Source: Streptomyces sp. Ru73
GTDB taxonomy: Bacteria; Actinomycetota; Actinomycetes; Streptomycetales; Streptomycetaceae
Direction: 5' to 3'
DNA: 64,000 bases
NCBI RefSeq assembly: GCF_002920575.1
Contig: NZ_PQSQ01000025.1
Span: 16,547-80,546 of the forward strand
Shown: piece after piece, positions 45,027 to 53,785 of the stretch
Layout of the letters: each line of letters begins with the position of its first letter
Numbering within the stretch: position 1 is the stretch's first letter
Notes under the pieces: model-generated
Told to the model about the DNA's origin: nothing
The model's database searches: none
Seen by the model: only the letters and a program-made list of their open reading frames with translations
Program-made: the position numbers and the translations under genes

Positions 45027-47309
45027 TCAGTTCTCCGTTCGTTCCAGCCTGATCACCACCGACTTCGAGGCGGGGGTGTTGCTCGTGTCGGCCGTGTGGT
45101 CGAGTGGTACCAGGACGTTGGTTTCCGGGTAGTAGGCGGCGGCGCAGCCGCGTGCGGTGGGGTAGTGGACGACGCGGAAGCCGGGGGCGCGGCGCTCGCT
45201 GCCGTCGGTCCACTCGCTGACGAGGTCGGCGTACGTGCCGTCGGCGAAGCCGAGCGCGCGGGCGTCCTCGGGGTGCACCAGGACCACGCGGCGGCCGTTC
45301 TTGATGCCGCGATAGCGGTCGTCCAGGCCGTAGATCGTGGTGTTGTACTGATCGTGCGAGCGCAGCGTCTGCAGCAGCAGCCGGCCTTCGGGGAGGTCGG
45401 GGAACTCCACGGGTGCCGCGGTGAAGTTCGCCTTGCCGGTGGCGGTCGGGAAGCGCCGGTCGTCGCGGGGAGCGTGCGGCAGGGCGAAGCCGTCCGGGCT
45501 CGCGATGCGGGCGTTGAAGTCCTCGAAGCCGGGCACGACGCGCGCGATGCGGTCACGGATCGCCGCGTAGTCCCGCTCGAACTCCTCCCACGGTATGCAG
45601 CTCTCCTCGCCGAGCACCCGGCGGGCGAGGCGGCAGACGATGGCCGGCTCGGAGAGCAGGTGCGGGCTCGCCGGGGCCAGGCGGCCGCGGGAGGCGTGCA
45701 CCATGCCCATGGAGTCCTCCACGGTGACGAACTGTTCGCCGCTCTTCTGGACGTCCTTCTCCGTGCGCCCGAGGGTCGGCAGGATCAGGGCGCGGGCGCC
45801 GGTGACGGCGTGCGAGCGATTGAGCTTCGTGGAGACGTGCACGGTGAGGTTCGCCCGGCGCACGGCGGCCTCGGTGACCTCGGTGTCGGGGGTGGCGGAG
45901 ACGAAGTTGCCGCCCATGGCGAAGAGGACCTTGGCCTGCCCGTCGCGCAGCGCCCGGATGGCGCGTACGACGTCGTAGCCGTGTGCGCGGGGCGTGGCGA
46001 AGCCGAACTCCTTTTCCAGGGCGTCGAGGAACTCGGGCGCCGGGCGTTCGAAGATGCCCATGGTGCGGTCGCCCTGGACGTTGCTGTGGCCGCGTACGGG
46101 GCAGACGCCGGCGCCGGGCCGGCCGATGTTGCCGCGCAGCAGCAGGAAGTTGACCACCTCGCGGATGGTGGGGACGGAGTGCTTGTGCTGGGTGAGGCCC
46201 ATGGCCCAGCACACGATGGTCCGCTTCGAGGCGAGGACCATGCGCAGTGCCCGGTCGATCTCGGCGCGGGTCAGGCCCGTGGCCCGCAGGGTCTCGTCCC
46301 AGTCCAGGCCGTCGCGCGCGGCGGCGGCGAACTCCTCGAAGCCGTGCGTGTGCTCCCGGATGAAGTCCTCGTCGAGGGCGTCGTCGGTCGTGAGGAGGAG
46401 GTGGTTCAGCGCCCGGAAGAGCGCTTGGTCGCCGCCGAGGCGGATCTGGAGGAAGAGGTCGGTGAGGGAGGTGCCGCCGCCGGCCAGGCCGCGCGGGGTC
46501 TGCGGGTTCTTGAAGCGCTCCAGGCCGGCTTCGGGCAGCGGATTGACCGAGATGATCTTCGCGCCGTTGGCCTTGGCCTTCTCCAGCGCGCTGAGCTGGC
46601 GCGGGTGGTTGGTGCCCGGGTTCTGCCCGGCGACGATGATCAGGTCGGCCTTGTGGAGGTCCTCCAGGGAGACGCTGCCCTTGCCGATGCCGATGGTCTC
46701 GGTGAGCGCCGAGCCGGAGGACTCGTGGCACATGTTCGAGCAGTCGGGGAGGTTGTTCGTGCCGAACTCGCGGGCGAAGAGCTGGTAGAGGAACGCCGCC
46801 TCGTTGCTCGTACGGCCCGAGGTGTAGAAGACGGCCTCGTCGGGGGAGGCGAGGCCGGTCAGCTCCTCGGCGATGATGTCGAAGGCGCGCTCCCAGGACA
46901 CGGGGGCGTAGTGGGTGGCGCCCTCGGCGAGGTACATGGGCCGGGTGAGGCGCCCCTGCTGGCCGAGCCAGTAGCCGCTGCGGTCCGCGAGGTCGGCGAC
47001 GGAGTGCTCGGCGAAGAAGGCGGGGGTGACGCGGCGGAGGGTGGCTTCCTCGGCGACGGCCTTGGCGCCGTTCTCGCAGAACTCCGCGGTGTGCCGGTGG
47101 CCGGGGTCGGGCCAGGCGCAGCCGGGGCAGTCGAAGCCTTCCTTCTGGTTCACGCGCAGCAGGGTCAGCGCCGTGCGCCTGACGCCCATCTGCCGCTGGG
47201 AGATGCGCAGCGCGTTGGTGATGGCGGGCAGGCCGACGGCCGAGTGCTTGGGGCCGCTGACCTCGGGTGCGTCCTGTACGGGGTCGGACGCGGGTGCTTT
47301 GCCTGCCAT
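45027..47309 (-). CDS. FdhF/YdeP-family molybdopterin oxidoreductase
   Basis: 760 aa. The N-terminal part has DCPGCAWPDPGH, the short Cys motif of the FdhF/YdeP family (formate-dehydrogenase-like proteins of uncertain reaction), then ADRSGYWLGQQGRL and CSNMCHESSGSAL, where the Mo-ligand region is expected. IIVAGQNPGTNHPRQL and PVRGHSNVQGDRTMGI are molybdopterin-binding blocks; the C-terminal domain ends in GCAAAYYPETNVLVPLDHTADTSNTPASK, which closes over the cofactor. The electron partner and substrate are unknown. AGGAGACCGCC precedes the ATG. No accessory fdhD gene is nearby. Confidence 0.9.
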   Translation of the reverse strand: MAGKAPASDPVQDAPEVSGPKHSAVGLPAITNALRISQRQMGVRRTALTLLRVNQKEGFDCPGCAWPDPGHRHTAEFCENGAKAVAEEATLRRVTPAFFAEHSVADLADRSGYWLGQQGRLTRPMYLAEGATHYAPVSWERAFDIIAEELTGLASPDEAVFYTSGRTSNEAAFLYQLFAREFGTNNLPDCSNMCHESSGSALTETIGIGKGSVSLEDLHKADLIIVAGQNPGTNHPRQLSALEKAKANGAKIISVNPLPEAGLERFKNPQTPRGLAGGGTSLTDLFLQIRLGGDQALFRALNHLLLTTDDALDEDFIREHTHGFEEFAAAARDGLDWDETLRATGLTRAEIDRALRMVLASKRTIVCWAMGLTQHKHSVPTIREVVNFLLLRGNIGRPGAGVCPVRGHSNVQGDRTMGIFERPAPEFLDALEKEFGFATPRAHGYDVVRAIRALRDGQAKVLFAMGGNFVSATPDTEVTEAAVRRANLTVHVSTKLNRSHAVTGARALILPTLGRTEKDVQKSGEQFVTVEDSMGMVHASRGRLAPASPHLLSEPAIVCRLARRVLGEESCIPWEEFERDYAAIRDRIARVVPGFEDFNARIASPDGFALPHAPRDDRRFPTATGKANFTAAPVEFPDLPEGRLLLQTLRSHDQYNTTIYGLDDRYRGIKNGRRVVLVHPEDARALGFADGTYADLVSEWTDGSERRAPGFRVVHYPTARGCAAAYYPETNVLVPLDHTADTSNTPASKSVVIRLERTEN

Positions 47310-47655
47310 GGCGGTCTCCTGGATTCCGATGCTGCTGTGCTGCCGTACGCGAGCAGTCGATCTTTATCTCACCATTCAGCCGTCCGGATCGTGCATGGGG
47401 GCGGCCCCTGCACGGTCCTGCCGGCACACATCGATCCTGACACGGGTCGCCGGCCGCCGGCCGGTCGTCCACAGGCCTCAATTCCAAGGGCACTCCTGCG
47501 AGTGATCGAGTTGTCCACAGCCAGCGTGCGGGAGCGGTTCCACGCCCGGTCGGGGAGTACGCGGAGCGGTCCCGCGGCCGCCGGGGCAGCACAGGGGAGC
47601 GGTCCCGCGGCCGTCGCGTCGGGGAATGTCAGTGGGGCGTGGCAGGATCGGGGGC
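47310..47655. promoter_or_regulatory. Divergent promoter region with DnaA-box-like sites
   Basis: The gap between the molybdoenzyme and polA holds TCGTCCACA (47465-47473) and TTGTCCACA (47511-47519), which match the Streptomyces DnaA-box consensus (TTGTCCACA), and a hairpin CGTGCA-TGGGG/CCCC-TGCACG at 47390-47414. No -10/-35 pair is clear. Confidence 0.5.
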
Positions 47656-50391
47656 GTGGCAGCAAAGGCAGCGAAGAAGAGCGAAACGACCGGCAGCGAG
47701 ACGGCGGGGGGAGGGCGTCCCCGGCTGCTCCTGATGGACGGGCACTCCATGGCGTACCGGGCGTTCTTCGCCCTGCCCGCGGAGAATTTCACCACCGCCA
47801 CGGGGCAACCGACGAATGCCGTGTACGGCTTCACCTCGATGCTCGCGAACACCCTGCGCGACGAGGCGCCCACCCACTTCGCGGTGGCCTTCGACGTCTC
47901 GCGCAAGACCTGGCGGTCGGAGGAGTTCCCGGACTACAAGGCCAATCGTTCCAAGACCCCGGACGAGTTCAAGGGGCAGGTGGAGCTGATCGGTGAGCTG
48001 CTGGACGCCATGAAGGTGAAGCGGTTCGCCACCGAGGGCTTCGAGGCGGACGACATCATCGCCACGCTCGCCACGCAGGCCACCGAGCAGGGCTTCGAGG
48101 TGTCCATCGTCACCGGCGACCGGGACGCCTTCCAGCTGGTCAACGACCACGTCACGGTGCTGTACCCCACCAAGGGCGTCTCCGAGCTGACCCGCTTCAC
48201 CCCGGAGAAGGTGTTCGAGAAGTACGGCCTCACCCCGGCCCAGTACCCGGACTACGCCGCCCTGCGCGGCGACCCCTCGGACAACCTCCCCGGCATCCCC
48301 GGTGTCGGCGAGAAGACCGCCGCGAAGTGGATCAACCAGTTCGGTTCGTTCCAGGAGCTGTGCGAGCGCGCCGAGGAGGTCAAGGGCAAGGCCGGGCAGA
48401 ACTTCCGCGACCACCTGGAGGCCGTGAAGCTCAACCGCCGCCTGACCGAGATGGTCCGCGACGTCGAGCTGCCCTGCGGCCCCGCCGAGCTGGTGCGCGA
48501 GGGCTACGACCGGCAGGCCCTCACGGCGTTCCTGGAGGGCCTGGAGATCCGCAACCAGGGGCTGCGCGACCGCCTGCTGGCCGTCGACCCCGGAGCCGAG
48601 GACACGGCCACCGCCGAGCCGCTGCCGGGCGTCGAGATCGACGGCCTCGTCGCGGGCGCCGGGCAGCTGGCCCCCTGGCTCGCCGAGCACGGTGACGCCC
48701 TCCTGGGCGTCGCCACGGTCGACTCCTGGAAGCTGGGCAGCGGCTCGGTCGCCGAGGTCGCGCTGGCGACCGCCGCGGGCCCCGCCGTCTGGTTCGACCC
48801 GACCCAGCTGGACGAGGCCGACGACCGGGCCTTCGCCGAGTGGATCGCCGACCCGCAGCGCCCGAAGGTGATGCACAACGCCAAGGGCCTGATGCGGATC
48901 TTCCCCGAGCACGGCTGGCACATCGACGGCGTCACCATGGACACCGCCCTCGCCGCCTATCTGGTGAAGCCCGGCCGGCGCTCCTTCGCCCTGGACGCGC
49001 TCTCCGTGGAGTACCTCGGCCGTGACCTGGCCCCCGCAGCTGCCGGTGACGGGCAGCTGGCCTTCGGTGCCGACGAGCAGGCGGAGGCCGAGGCCCTGAT
49101 GGCCAAGGCCCGTACGGTCCTCGACCTCGGTGCCGCCTTCGAGACGCGCCTGGAGGAGGTGGGCGCCGCCGACCTGCTGCGCGACATCGAGCTGCCCACC
49201 AGCGCGCTGCTCGCCCGCATGGAGCGCTCCGGCATCGCCGCCGACCGCGGCTGGCTGGAGCGGATCGAGCAGCAGTTCGCCGCCGCCGTCCAGCAGGCCG
49301 TCAGCGAGGCGCACGCCGCCGCCGGCCACGAGTTCAACCTCGGCTCGCCCAAGCAGCTCCAGGAAGTGCTCTTCAACGAGCTGGGCCTGCCGAAGACCAA
49401 GAAGACCAAGACCGGCTTCACCACAGACGCGGACGCCCTCGCCTGGCTCGCGGCGCAGACCGACAACGAGCTGCCCGTGATCATGCTGCGCCACCGTGAG
49501 CAGGCCAAGCTGCGCACGACGGTCGAGGGCCTGATCAAGACCATCGCCGCGGACGGCCGCATCCACACCACCTTCAACCAGACGGTGGCCGCGACCGGCC
49601 GGCTGTCCTCCACGGACCCCAACCTGCAGAACATCCCCGTACGGACGGACGAGGGCCGCGCCATCCGCCGCGGCTTCGTGGTCGGCGAGGGCTATCAGAC
49701 GCTGCTGACCGCGGACTACAGCCAGATCGAGCTGCGCGTGATGGCGCACCTCTCGGAGGACGAGGGCCTCATCGAGGCGTTCACCTCCGGCGAGGACCTG
49801 CACACCACGGTCGCCTCGCACGTCTTCTCGGTGCCCAAGACCGAGGTCGACCCCGAGATGCGCCGCAAGATCAAGGCGATGTCCTACGGGCTGGCGTACG
49901 GCCTGTCCGCTTTCGGCCTGTCCCAGCAGCTGGGCATCAGCCCGGACGAGGCCCGCAAGCTCATGGACAACTTCTTCGAGCGCTTCGGAGGCGTGCGGGA
50001 CTACCTCCAGGACGTCGTCGACCGGGCCCGCGCCACGGGCTACACCGAGACCATGCTCGGCCGTCGCCGCTACCTCCCGGACCTCAACAGTGACAACCGT
50101 CAGCGCCGGGAGATGGCCGAGCGGATGGCGCTGAACGCCCCCATCCAGGGCACCGCGGCGGACATCGTCAAGATCGCGATGCTGCGTGTCGACGAGGCCC
50201 TCACCGCCGCCGGGCTCAGCTCCCGGATGCTGCTCCAGGTCCACGACGAAATCGTGGTCGAGGTGGCGCCCGGCGAGCAGAAGAAGGTCGAGGAGCTGGT
50301 GCGGCGCGAGATGGCCGGCGCCGTGGAGCTGCGCGCCCCGCTGGACGTCTCCGTCGGCTCGGGCGGGGACTGGGAGTCGGCCGCGCACTGA
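47656..50391 (+). CDS. polA: DNA polymerase I
   Basis: 911 aa from the GTG at 47656 (AGGATCGGGGGC upstream); an ATG at 47626 would add ten residues without a ribosome site. The 5'-3' exonuclease (LLLMDGHSMAYRAFFAL, VTGDRDAFQLV, GIPGVGEKTA) is intact. The polymerase has motif A TADYSQIELRVMAHLS, motif B RRKIKAMSYGLAYGLSAFGLSQQ and motif C VHDEIVVEV. In the middle domain the proofreading DxE is replaced (VDSWKLGSGSVAE), so 3'-5' editing is probably absent, as in Taq. It fills gaps and removes RNA primers. Confidence 0.96.
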   Translation: MAAKAAKKSETTGSETAGGGRPRLLLMDGHSMAYRAFFALPAENFTTATGQPTNAVYGFTSMLANTLRDEAPTHFAVAFDVSRKTWRSEEFPDYKANRSKTPDEFKGQVELIGELLDAMKVKRFATEGFEADDIIATLATQATEQGFEVSIVTGDRDAFQLVNDHVTVLYPTKGVSELTRFTPEKVFEKYGLTPAQYPDYAALRGDPSDNLPGIPGVGEKTAAKWINQFGSFQELCERAEEVKGKAGQNFRDHLEAVKLNRRLTEMVRDVELPCGPAELVREGYDRQALTAFLEGLEIRNQGLRDRLLAVDPGAEDTATAEPLPGVEIDGLVAGAGQLAPWLAEHGDALLGVATVDSWKLGSGSVAEVALATAAGPAVWFDPTQLDEADDRAFAEWIADPQRPKVMHNAKGLMRIFPEHGWHIDGVTMDTALAAYLVKPGRRSFALDALSVEYLGRDLAPAAAGDGQLAFGADEQAEAEALMAKARTVLDLGAAFETRLEEVGAADLLRDIELPTSALLARMERSGIAADRGWLERIEQQFAAAVQQAVSEAHAAAGHEFNLGSPKQLQEVLFNELGLPKTKKTKTGFTTDADALAWLAAQTDNELPVIMLRHREQAKLRTTVEGLIKTIAADGRIHTTFNQTVAATGRLSSTDPNLQNIPVRTDEGRAIRRGFVVGEGYQTLLTADYSQIELRVMAHLSEDEGLIEAFTSGEDLHTTVASHVFSVPKTEVDPEMRRKIKAMSYGLAYGLSAFGLSQQLGISPDEARKLMDNFFERFGGVRDYLQDVVDRARATGYTETMLGRRRYLPDLNSDNRQRREMAERMALNAPIQGTAADIVKIAMLRVDEALTAAGLSSRMLLQVHDEIVVEVAPGEQKKVEELVRREMAGAVELRAPLDVSVGSGGDWESAAH

Positions 50392-50428
50392 GCGCGTACG
50401 GCGCCGCCCGGCACCGAGCGCGGAAGGC

Positions 50429-50474
50429 GGCCGGGGGCCGGTCCGGACGAGCCCGTCCGGATCAGCCCCCGGCC
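50429..50474. terminator. Two-level hairpin shared by polA and the DUF4184 gene
   Basis: GGCCGGGGGC (50429-50438) pairs with GCCCCCGGCC (50465-50474), and inside it TCCGGAC pairs with GTCCGGA. The right arm overlaps the last codons of the convergent DUF4184 gene. Confidence 0.85.
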
Positions 50475-51310
50475 GTCGCCCCTTCGTGCGCCGGTGCGGC
50501 GGCCCGTCGGCGCCTGCGGCCCAGGAGGTGCACCGACGCAGCCCACACCGGAAGCGCAGCGCCCAGCCCGGAGCCCGCCCCGAAGAGCACCGTCGGCACG
50601 TAGTCGAACCAGACCGCCGAGTCTCCGTAGACGGCGTGCGCCCGCAGCACCCGATAACCGGCCGCGACCAGTACGCACACCGTCAGCAGTACGCCGCACC
50701 ACAGCCGCGCCCGAAGGCCGAGCGCAGGCAGCGCTTCGGGGACGGCACCGTGCCGCGCACGCCGGAAGGCCGAGCGGACGAACCACGCCAGGACCACCAG
50801 CGCCAACGCCGACGTGCCGTACTGCACGTACGCGTACACCGGCCACCCGGCGGCCTGCTCCCGCAGTACCGGCAGCAGCCGGACGCCCCAGCGCCCCGGG
50901 TGCGTGAACGCGTCCCACACGATGTGCGTGAGCGCCCCGACCACAGCGGAGCACCAGAAGGACGCGACGATCCGTCCGCGCGACAGCTCCCGCCAGTTAC
51001 GGCCGCGCACCAGCGCCCACCAGCGGCCCCGCCACGACCGCGGCAGCACCGCGAGCAGCGGACCGCGCACCAGCAGCCAGAATCCGACCAGCAGCGCGGC
51101 GCAGAGCGTGTCCACGGTCAGAACGCCGAGTGGCGCGTGCGTGAATTCTCCGAACGCCATCGCACCCGGCACGACCGTGTCCGCGAAGTACGTCAGGTCC
51201 GGCGCGAAGGAACCGGCGACGAGCGCGGACGCCAGCAACGGCCCCCGCGCCGTACCGTCGTGACGCAGTGCGGGCAGCACTGCCGCGGCATGGCTGAGTG
51301 TGAACGGCAT
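50462..51310 (-). CDS. DUF4184 integral membrane protein
   Basis: 282 aa. MPFTLSHAAAVLPALR and SFAPDLTYFADTVVPG at the start, and ALTHIVWDAFTHPGRWG in the middle, are the conserved His/Asp-containing blocks of this family, which resembles membrane-bound metal-dependent hydrolases (YdjM/LexA-binding type). About six membrane segments follow. The function is unknown. GGAGGGGGATC precedes the ATG; three TGATCGA-like repeats lie just upstream. Confidence 0.85.
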   Translation of the reverse strand: MPFTLSHAAAVLPALRHDGTARGPLLASALVAGSFAPDLTYFADTVVPGAMAFGEFTHAPLGVLTVDTLCAALLVGFWLLVRGPLLAVLPRSWRGRWWALVRGRNWRELSRGRIVASFWCSAVVGALTHIVWDAFTHPGRWGVRLLPVLREQAAGWPVYAYVQYGTSALALVVLAWFVRSAFRRARHGAVPEALPALGLRARLWCGVLLTVCVLVAAGYRVLRAHAVYGDSAVWFDYVPTVLFGAGSGLGAALPVWAASVHLLGRRRRRAAAPAHEGATAGG

Positions 51311-51332
51311 GATCCCCCTCCTGACCGATCCC

Positions 51333-51361
51333 TGATCGATGTACGTGATCGAGTGATCGGT
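51333..51361. repeat. Three TGATCGA-like elements upstream of the DUF4184 gene
   Basis: TGATCGAT (51333), TGATCGAG (51346) and TGATCGGT (51354) are direct repeats spaced 13 and 8 bases; ACCGATCC (51324) is an inverted copy. They occupy the position of an operator 23-51 bases upstream of the start. Confidence 0.55.
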
Positions 51362-51517
51362 TCGAGGCAGTATGCCGGATGTGGGCAGACGGTGAGGGCG
51401 TGCCGGGAACGGTAGCTGCGCGCGGGGAGTTGTCGTAGTGTCGCGTGCGTTGGAGCGCCGAGAGCGCGGCACCGTGCACCCAGCACGGTGGGTCGACGCG
51501 GAGGGGGAGCAGTACGT

Positions 51518-53395
51518 ATGGCAGCCAAGTTCGGCCGACGGCTCCGCAGAGGAGCGGCCTCCGGTGTGGTGGCGGCGCTTGCCGTCGCGGCCCTCACCGC
51601 CTCGCAGGCGCCGGACGCCGCCACTGCCCTGGGCGGTTCGCGGGACACCCCGCGGGGAGACACCCCCATCGACGGTGGCTCCTCGTACTACACCGACCTC
51701 CCGCCGCTCGTCGCCTCGCCGCCCGGCAAGGACGACGGCGGGAGCGGTCCCATAGCCACCGGTCCCGAGCAGGCCGGCATACCGGCGACCGTGCTCGACG
51801 CGTACAAGAAGGCCGAGGCGTCCCTCGCGCGGACCCACCCCGGCTGCAACCTGCCCTGGCAGCTGCTCGCCGCGATCGGCAGGGTCGAGTCCGGACAGGC
51901 CCGCGGCGGCGCCGTCGACGCGCACGGCACGACGCTGCAGCCCATCCTCGGCCCCCAGCTCAACGGCAACGGCTTCGCGCGGATCGCCGACACCGACGGC
52001 GGCCGCTTCGACAACGACGTCACGCACGACCGCGCGGTCGGTCCGATGCAGTTCATCCCCTCCACCTGGGCGGTGTGGGGCACGGACGCCAATGGCGACG
52101 GCGCGCGCGACCCCAACAACGTCTACGACGCGGCCCTCTCCGCCGGCCGCTACCTCTGCGCGGGCGGACGCGACCTGTCGGTGCAGGCGGACATGAACCG
52201 CGCGATCCTCGGCTACAACCATTCCGAGGAATACCTGCGCACGGTGCTGTCCTGGTACGAGTACTACCGCAAGGGCACGCACGAAGTGCCCGACGGCACC
52301 GGCATCCTGCCGACCGGACCGCGCGGCAGCGGCTCCGGCGACCGCACGACCGACAAGGACAAGGCCGGCAAGGACGCGGCCCGCAAGGCGTCGGACGGCG
52401 GCAAGGACCGGAAGGGCGGCTCCGGCAAGGACGCCGGCACCGGGCAGGACTCCGGGGCCGGGCGGGACACCTCGGCCGACCAGGACAGCGGTAAGGGCAC
52501 CGACAAGGGATCCGGCGCGGACAGCGGCACCGGAAGCGGCGGATCCGGCGGCGACGACGCGACGAAGCCCGACCCGGCCCCCGCGCCCGGCGGCGACGGC
52601 TCCGGCACGGACTCCGGGTCCGGCTCCGACGGCACGGACTCCGGCACGGCCCCCGGCAGCGGCACCGAGTCGCCCACCAAGCCCCCGGCGCCCAGCAAGC
52701 CCGCGCCCCTCGCCTCCCTCGAACGCACGGGGGAGAAGGAGCGGACCGCCACCGCCGGCGAGACGTTCGCCGACCGGCTGCAGGTCCGTGCGAAGGACAC
52801 CAAGGGCGGCACGGTCTCCGGCGTGAAGGTCCAGTACGAGATACGCGGCGACGGCGACACCCGCTTCGAGGGCGGCGCCGCCAAGGCCACCGTCACCACC
52901 GACAAGGACGGCCTCGCCACCGCCCCCGCCCTGATCGCCGGCAAGAAGGCCGGTACGTACACCGTCCGCGCGACGGCGGTCGACCGTGCCGTGCCCGCCA
53001 CCGACTTCACCGTCACCGTCAAGGCCAAGCCGCAGGCCGACGCGCTGGCCCGCACCTCCGACGGGAAGATGCAGGCCGCGAAGGACGCCTCCTACGCCGA
53101 GCCCGTCGAGGTGAAGGCGACCTACCGGGGCAAGGCCGCCGCTGACGTGCCCGTCACCGCGACGGTGATCGCCGGGGACGCCGCGGACCCCGCCAAGGCC
53201 GAGCAGAGCGCCGAAGGCCCGTACTTCAAGGACGCCAAGGGCGCTCCGGTGCGCACCCTCACCGGCCTGAAGACCGACGCCGACGGCCTGCTGACGCTGC
53301 CGAAGCTCTTCACCGACAGCCACCCCGGCACGTACAAGCTCCGCCTCACCACGGCCGACGGGGCCCTGCTCGTGCTGGACCTCACGGTGGGCTGA
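51518..53395 (+). CDS. Secreted lytic transglycosylase with Ig-like C-terminal repeats
   Basis: 625 aa. An export signal (RRLRRGAASGVVAALAVAALTASQA) is followed by an SLT/MltB-like domain: LLAAIGRVESGQARGG contains the catalytic Glu, and VGPMQFIPSTWAVWG, DPNNVYDAALSAGRYLC and ILGYNHSEEYLRTVL complete it. A linker of about 140 Gly/Ser/Asp/Lys residues leads to two Ig-like (big/invasin type) domains, from LASLERTGEKERTATAGETFADRL to the end. It should cut peptidoglycan glycan strands at the cell surface. The start is the ATG at 51518 after GGAGGGGGAGC. Confidence 0.87.
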   Translation: MAAKFGRRLRRGAASGVVAALAVAALTASQAPDAATALGGSRDTPRGDTPIDGGSSYYTDLPPLVASPPGKDDGGSGPIATGPEQAGIPATVLDAYKKAEASLARTHPGCNLPWQLLAAIGRVESGQARGGAVDAHGTTLQPILGPQLNGNGFARIADTDGGRFDNDVTHDRAVGPMQFIPSTWAVWGTDANGDGARDPNNVYDAALSAGRYLCAGGRDLSVQADMNRAILGYNHSEEYLRTVLSWYEYYRKGTHEVPDGTGILPTGPRGSGSGDRTTDKDKAGKDAARKASDGGKDRKGGSGKDAGTGQDSGAGRDTSADQDSGKGTDKGSGADSGTGSGGSGGDDATKPDPAPAPGGDGSGTDSGSGSDGTDSGTAPGSGTESPTKPPAPSKPAPLASLERTGEKERTATAGETFADRLQVRAKDTKGGTVSGVKVQYEIRGDGDTRFEGGAAKATVTTDKDGLATAPALIAGKKAGTYTVRATAVDRAVPATDFTVTVKAKPQADALARTSDGKMQAAKDASYAEPVEVKATYRGKAAADVPVTATVIAGDAADPAKAEQSAEGPYFKDAKGAPVRTLTGLKTDADGLLTLPKLFTDSHPGTYKLRLTTADGALLVLDLTVG

Positions 53396-53413
53396 CATCC
53401 GTACCGGTACGGC

Positions 53414-53447
53414 GAAGGGGCGTGACGCGCAGACGTCGCGCCCCTTC
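53414..53447 (+). terminator. Terminator after the transglycosylase gene
   Basis: A 14-bp stem with one G-U pair (GAAGGGGCGTGACG with CGTCGCGCCCCTTC) and a 6-base loop, 19 bases after the stop. Confidence 0.88.
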
Positions 53448-53603
53448 CGTCTGCCGGTCGCCGCCGCCTTGCTGTGGGGCGCCGCCGCCTCGTCGGCGCA
53501 ACGTGTTCTCATCTGCGCCGCCCGTTGCTACGGTGCCCCAGCCCGCGGGCTGACGCTCCGTCAGTTAAAGCGGGCTGGCCCGCAGTCGAACGGGAGGCCG
53601 AGC

Positions 53604-53738
53604 ATGCGTGCCCTCACAGCAGCCGCCATCGGGCTGGCCGCCGCCCTCGCCCTGGTCTTCGCCCTCACCGCCGTCGGCGCCCCCGAAGGCCGCACGTCCC
53701 CCGAACCGCTGCTGACCACCGTCCCCGAGCACCCCTGA
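53604..53738 (+). CDS. SPW_0924-family small membrane protein
   Basis: 44 aa: MRALTAAAIGLAAALALVFA then LTAVGAPEGRTSPEPLLTTVPEHP. One hydrophobic helix fills the N-terminal half, and the PLLTTVP end is the family signature. GGGAGGCCGAGC precedes the ATG. It sits 47 bases before the DUF3068 gene and is probably co-transcribed with it. Its function is unknown. Confidence 0.85.
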   Translation: MRALTAAAIGLAAALALVFALTAVGAPEGRTSPEPLLTTVPEHP

Positions 53739-53785
53739 GGGACCGCCGACCACGTCACCGACGCACCCTGAGGGAGGCCGCCGTC

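Noticed and set aside
44844..47996. 1050-codon plus-strand frame antisense to the molybdoenzyme
   Set aside because: It mirrors the codon pattern of the real gene on the other strand and has no recognisable domain.
47629..50388. 919-codon minus-strand frame antisense to polA
   Set aside because: Shadow of the GC-rich polA codons; no domain, no ribosome site.
50462..53512. 1016-codon minus-strand frame across the transglycosylase gene
   Set aside because: Only its last 282 codons (DUF4184) have a start with ribosome site and family motifs; the rest is antisense to the transglycosylase.
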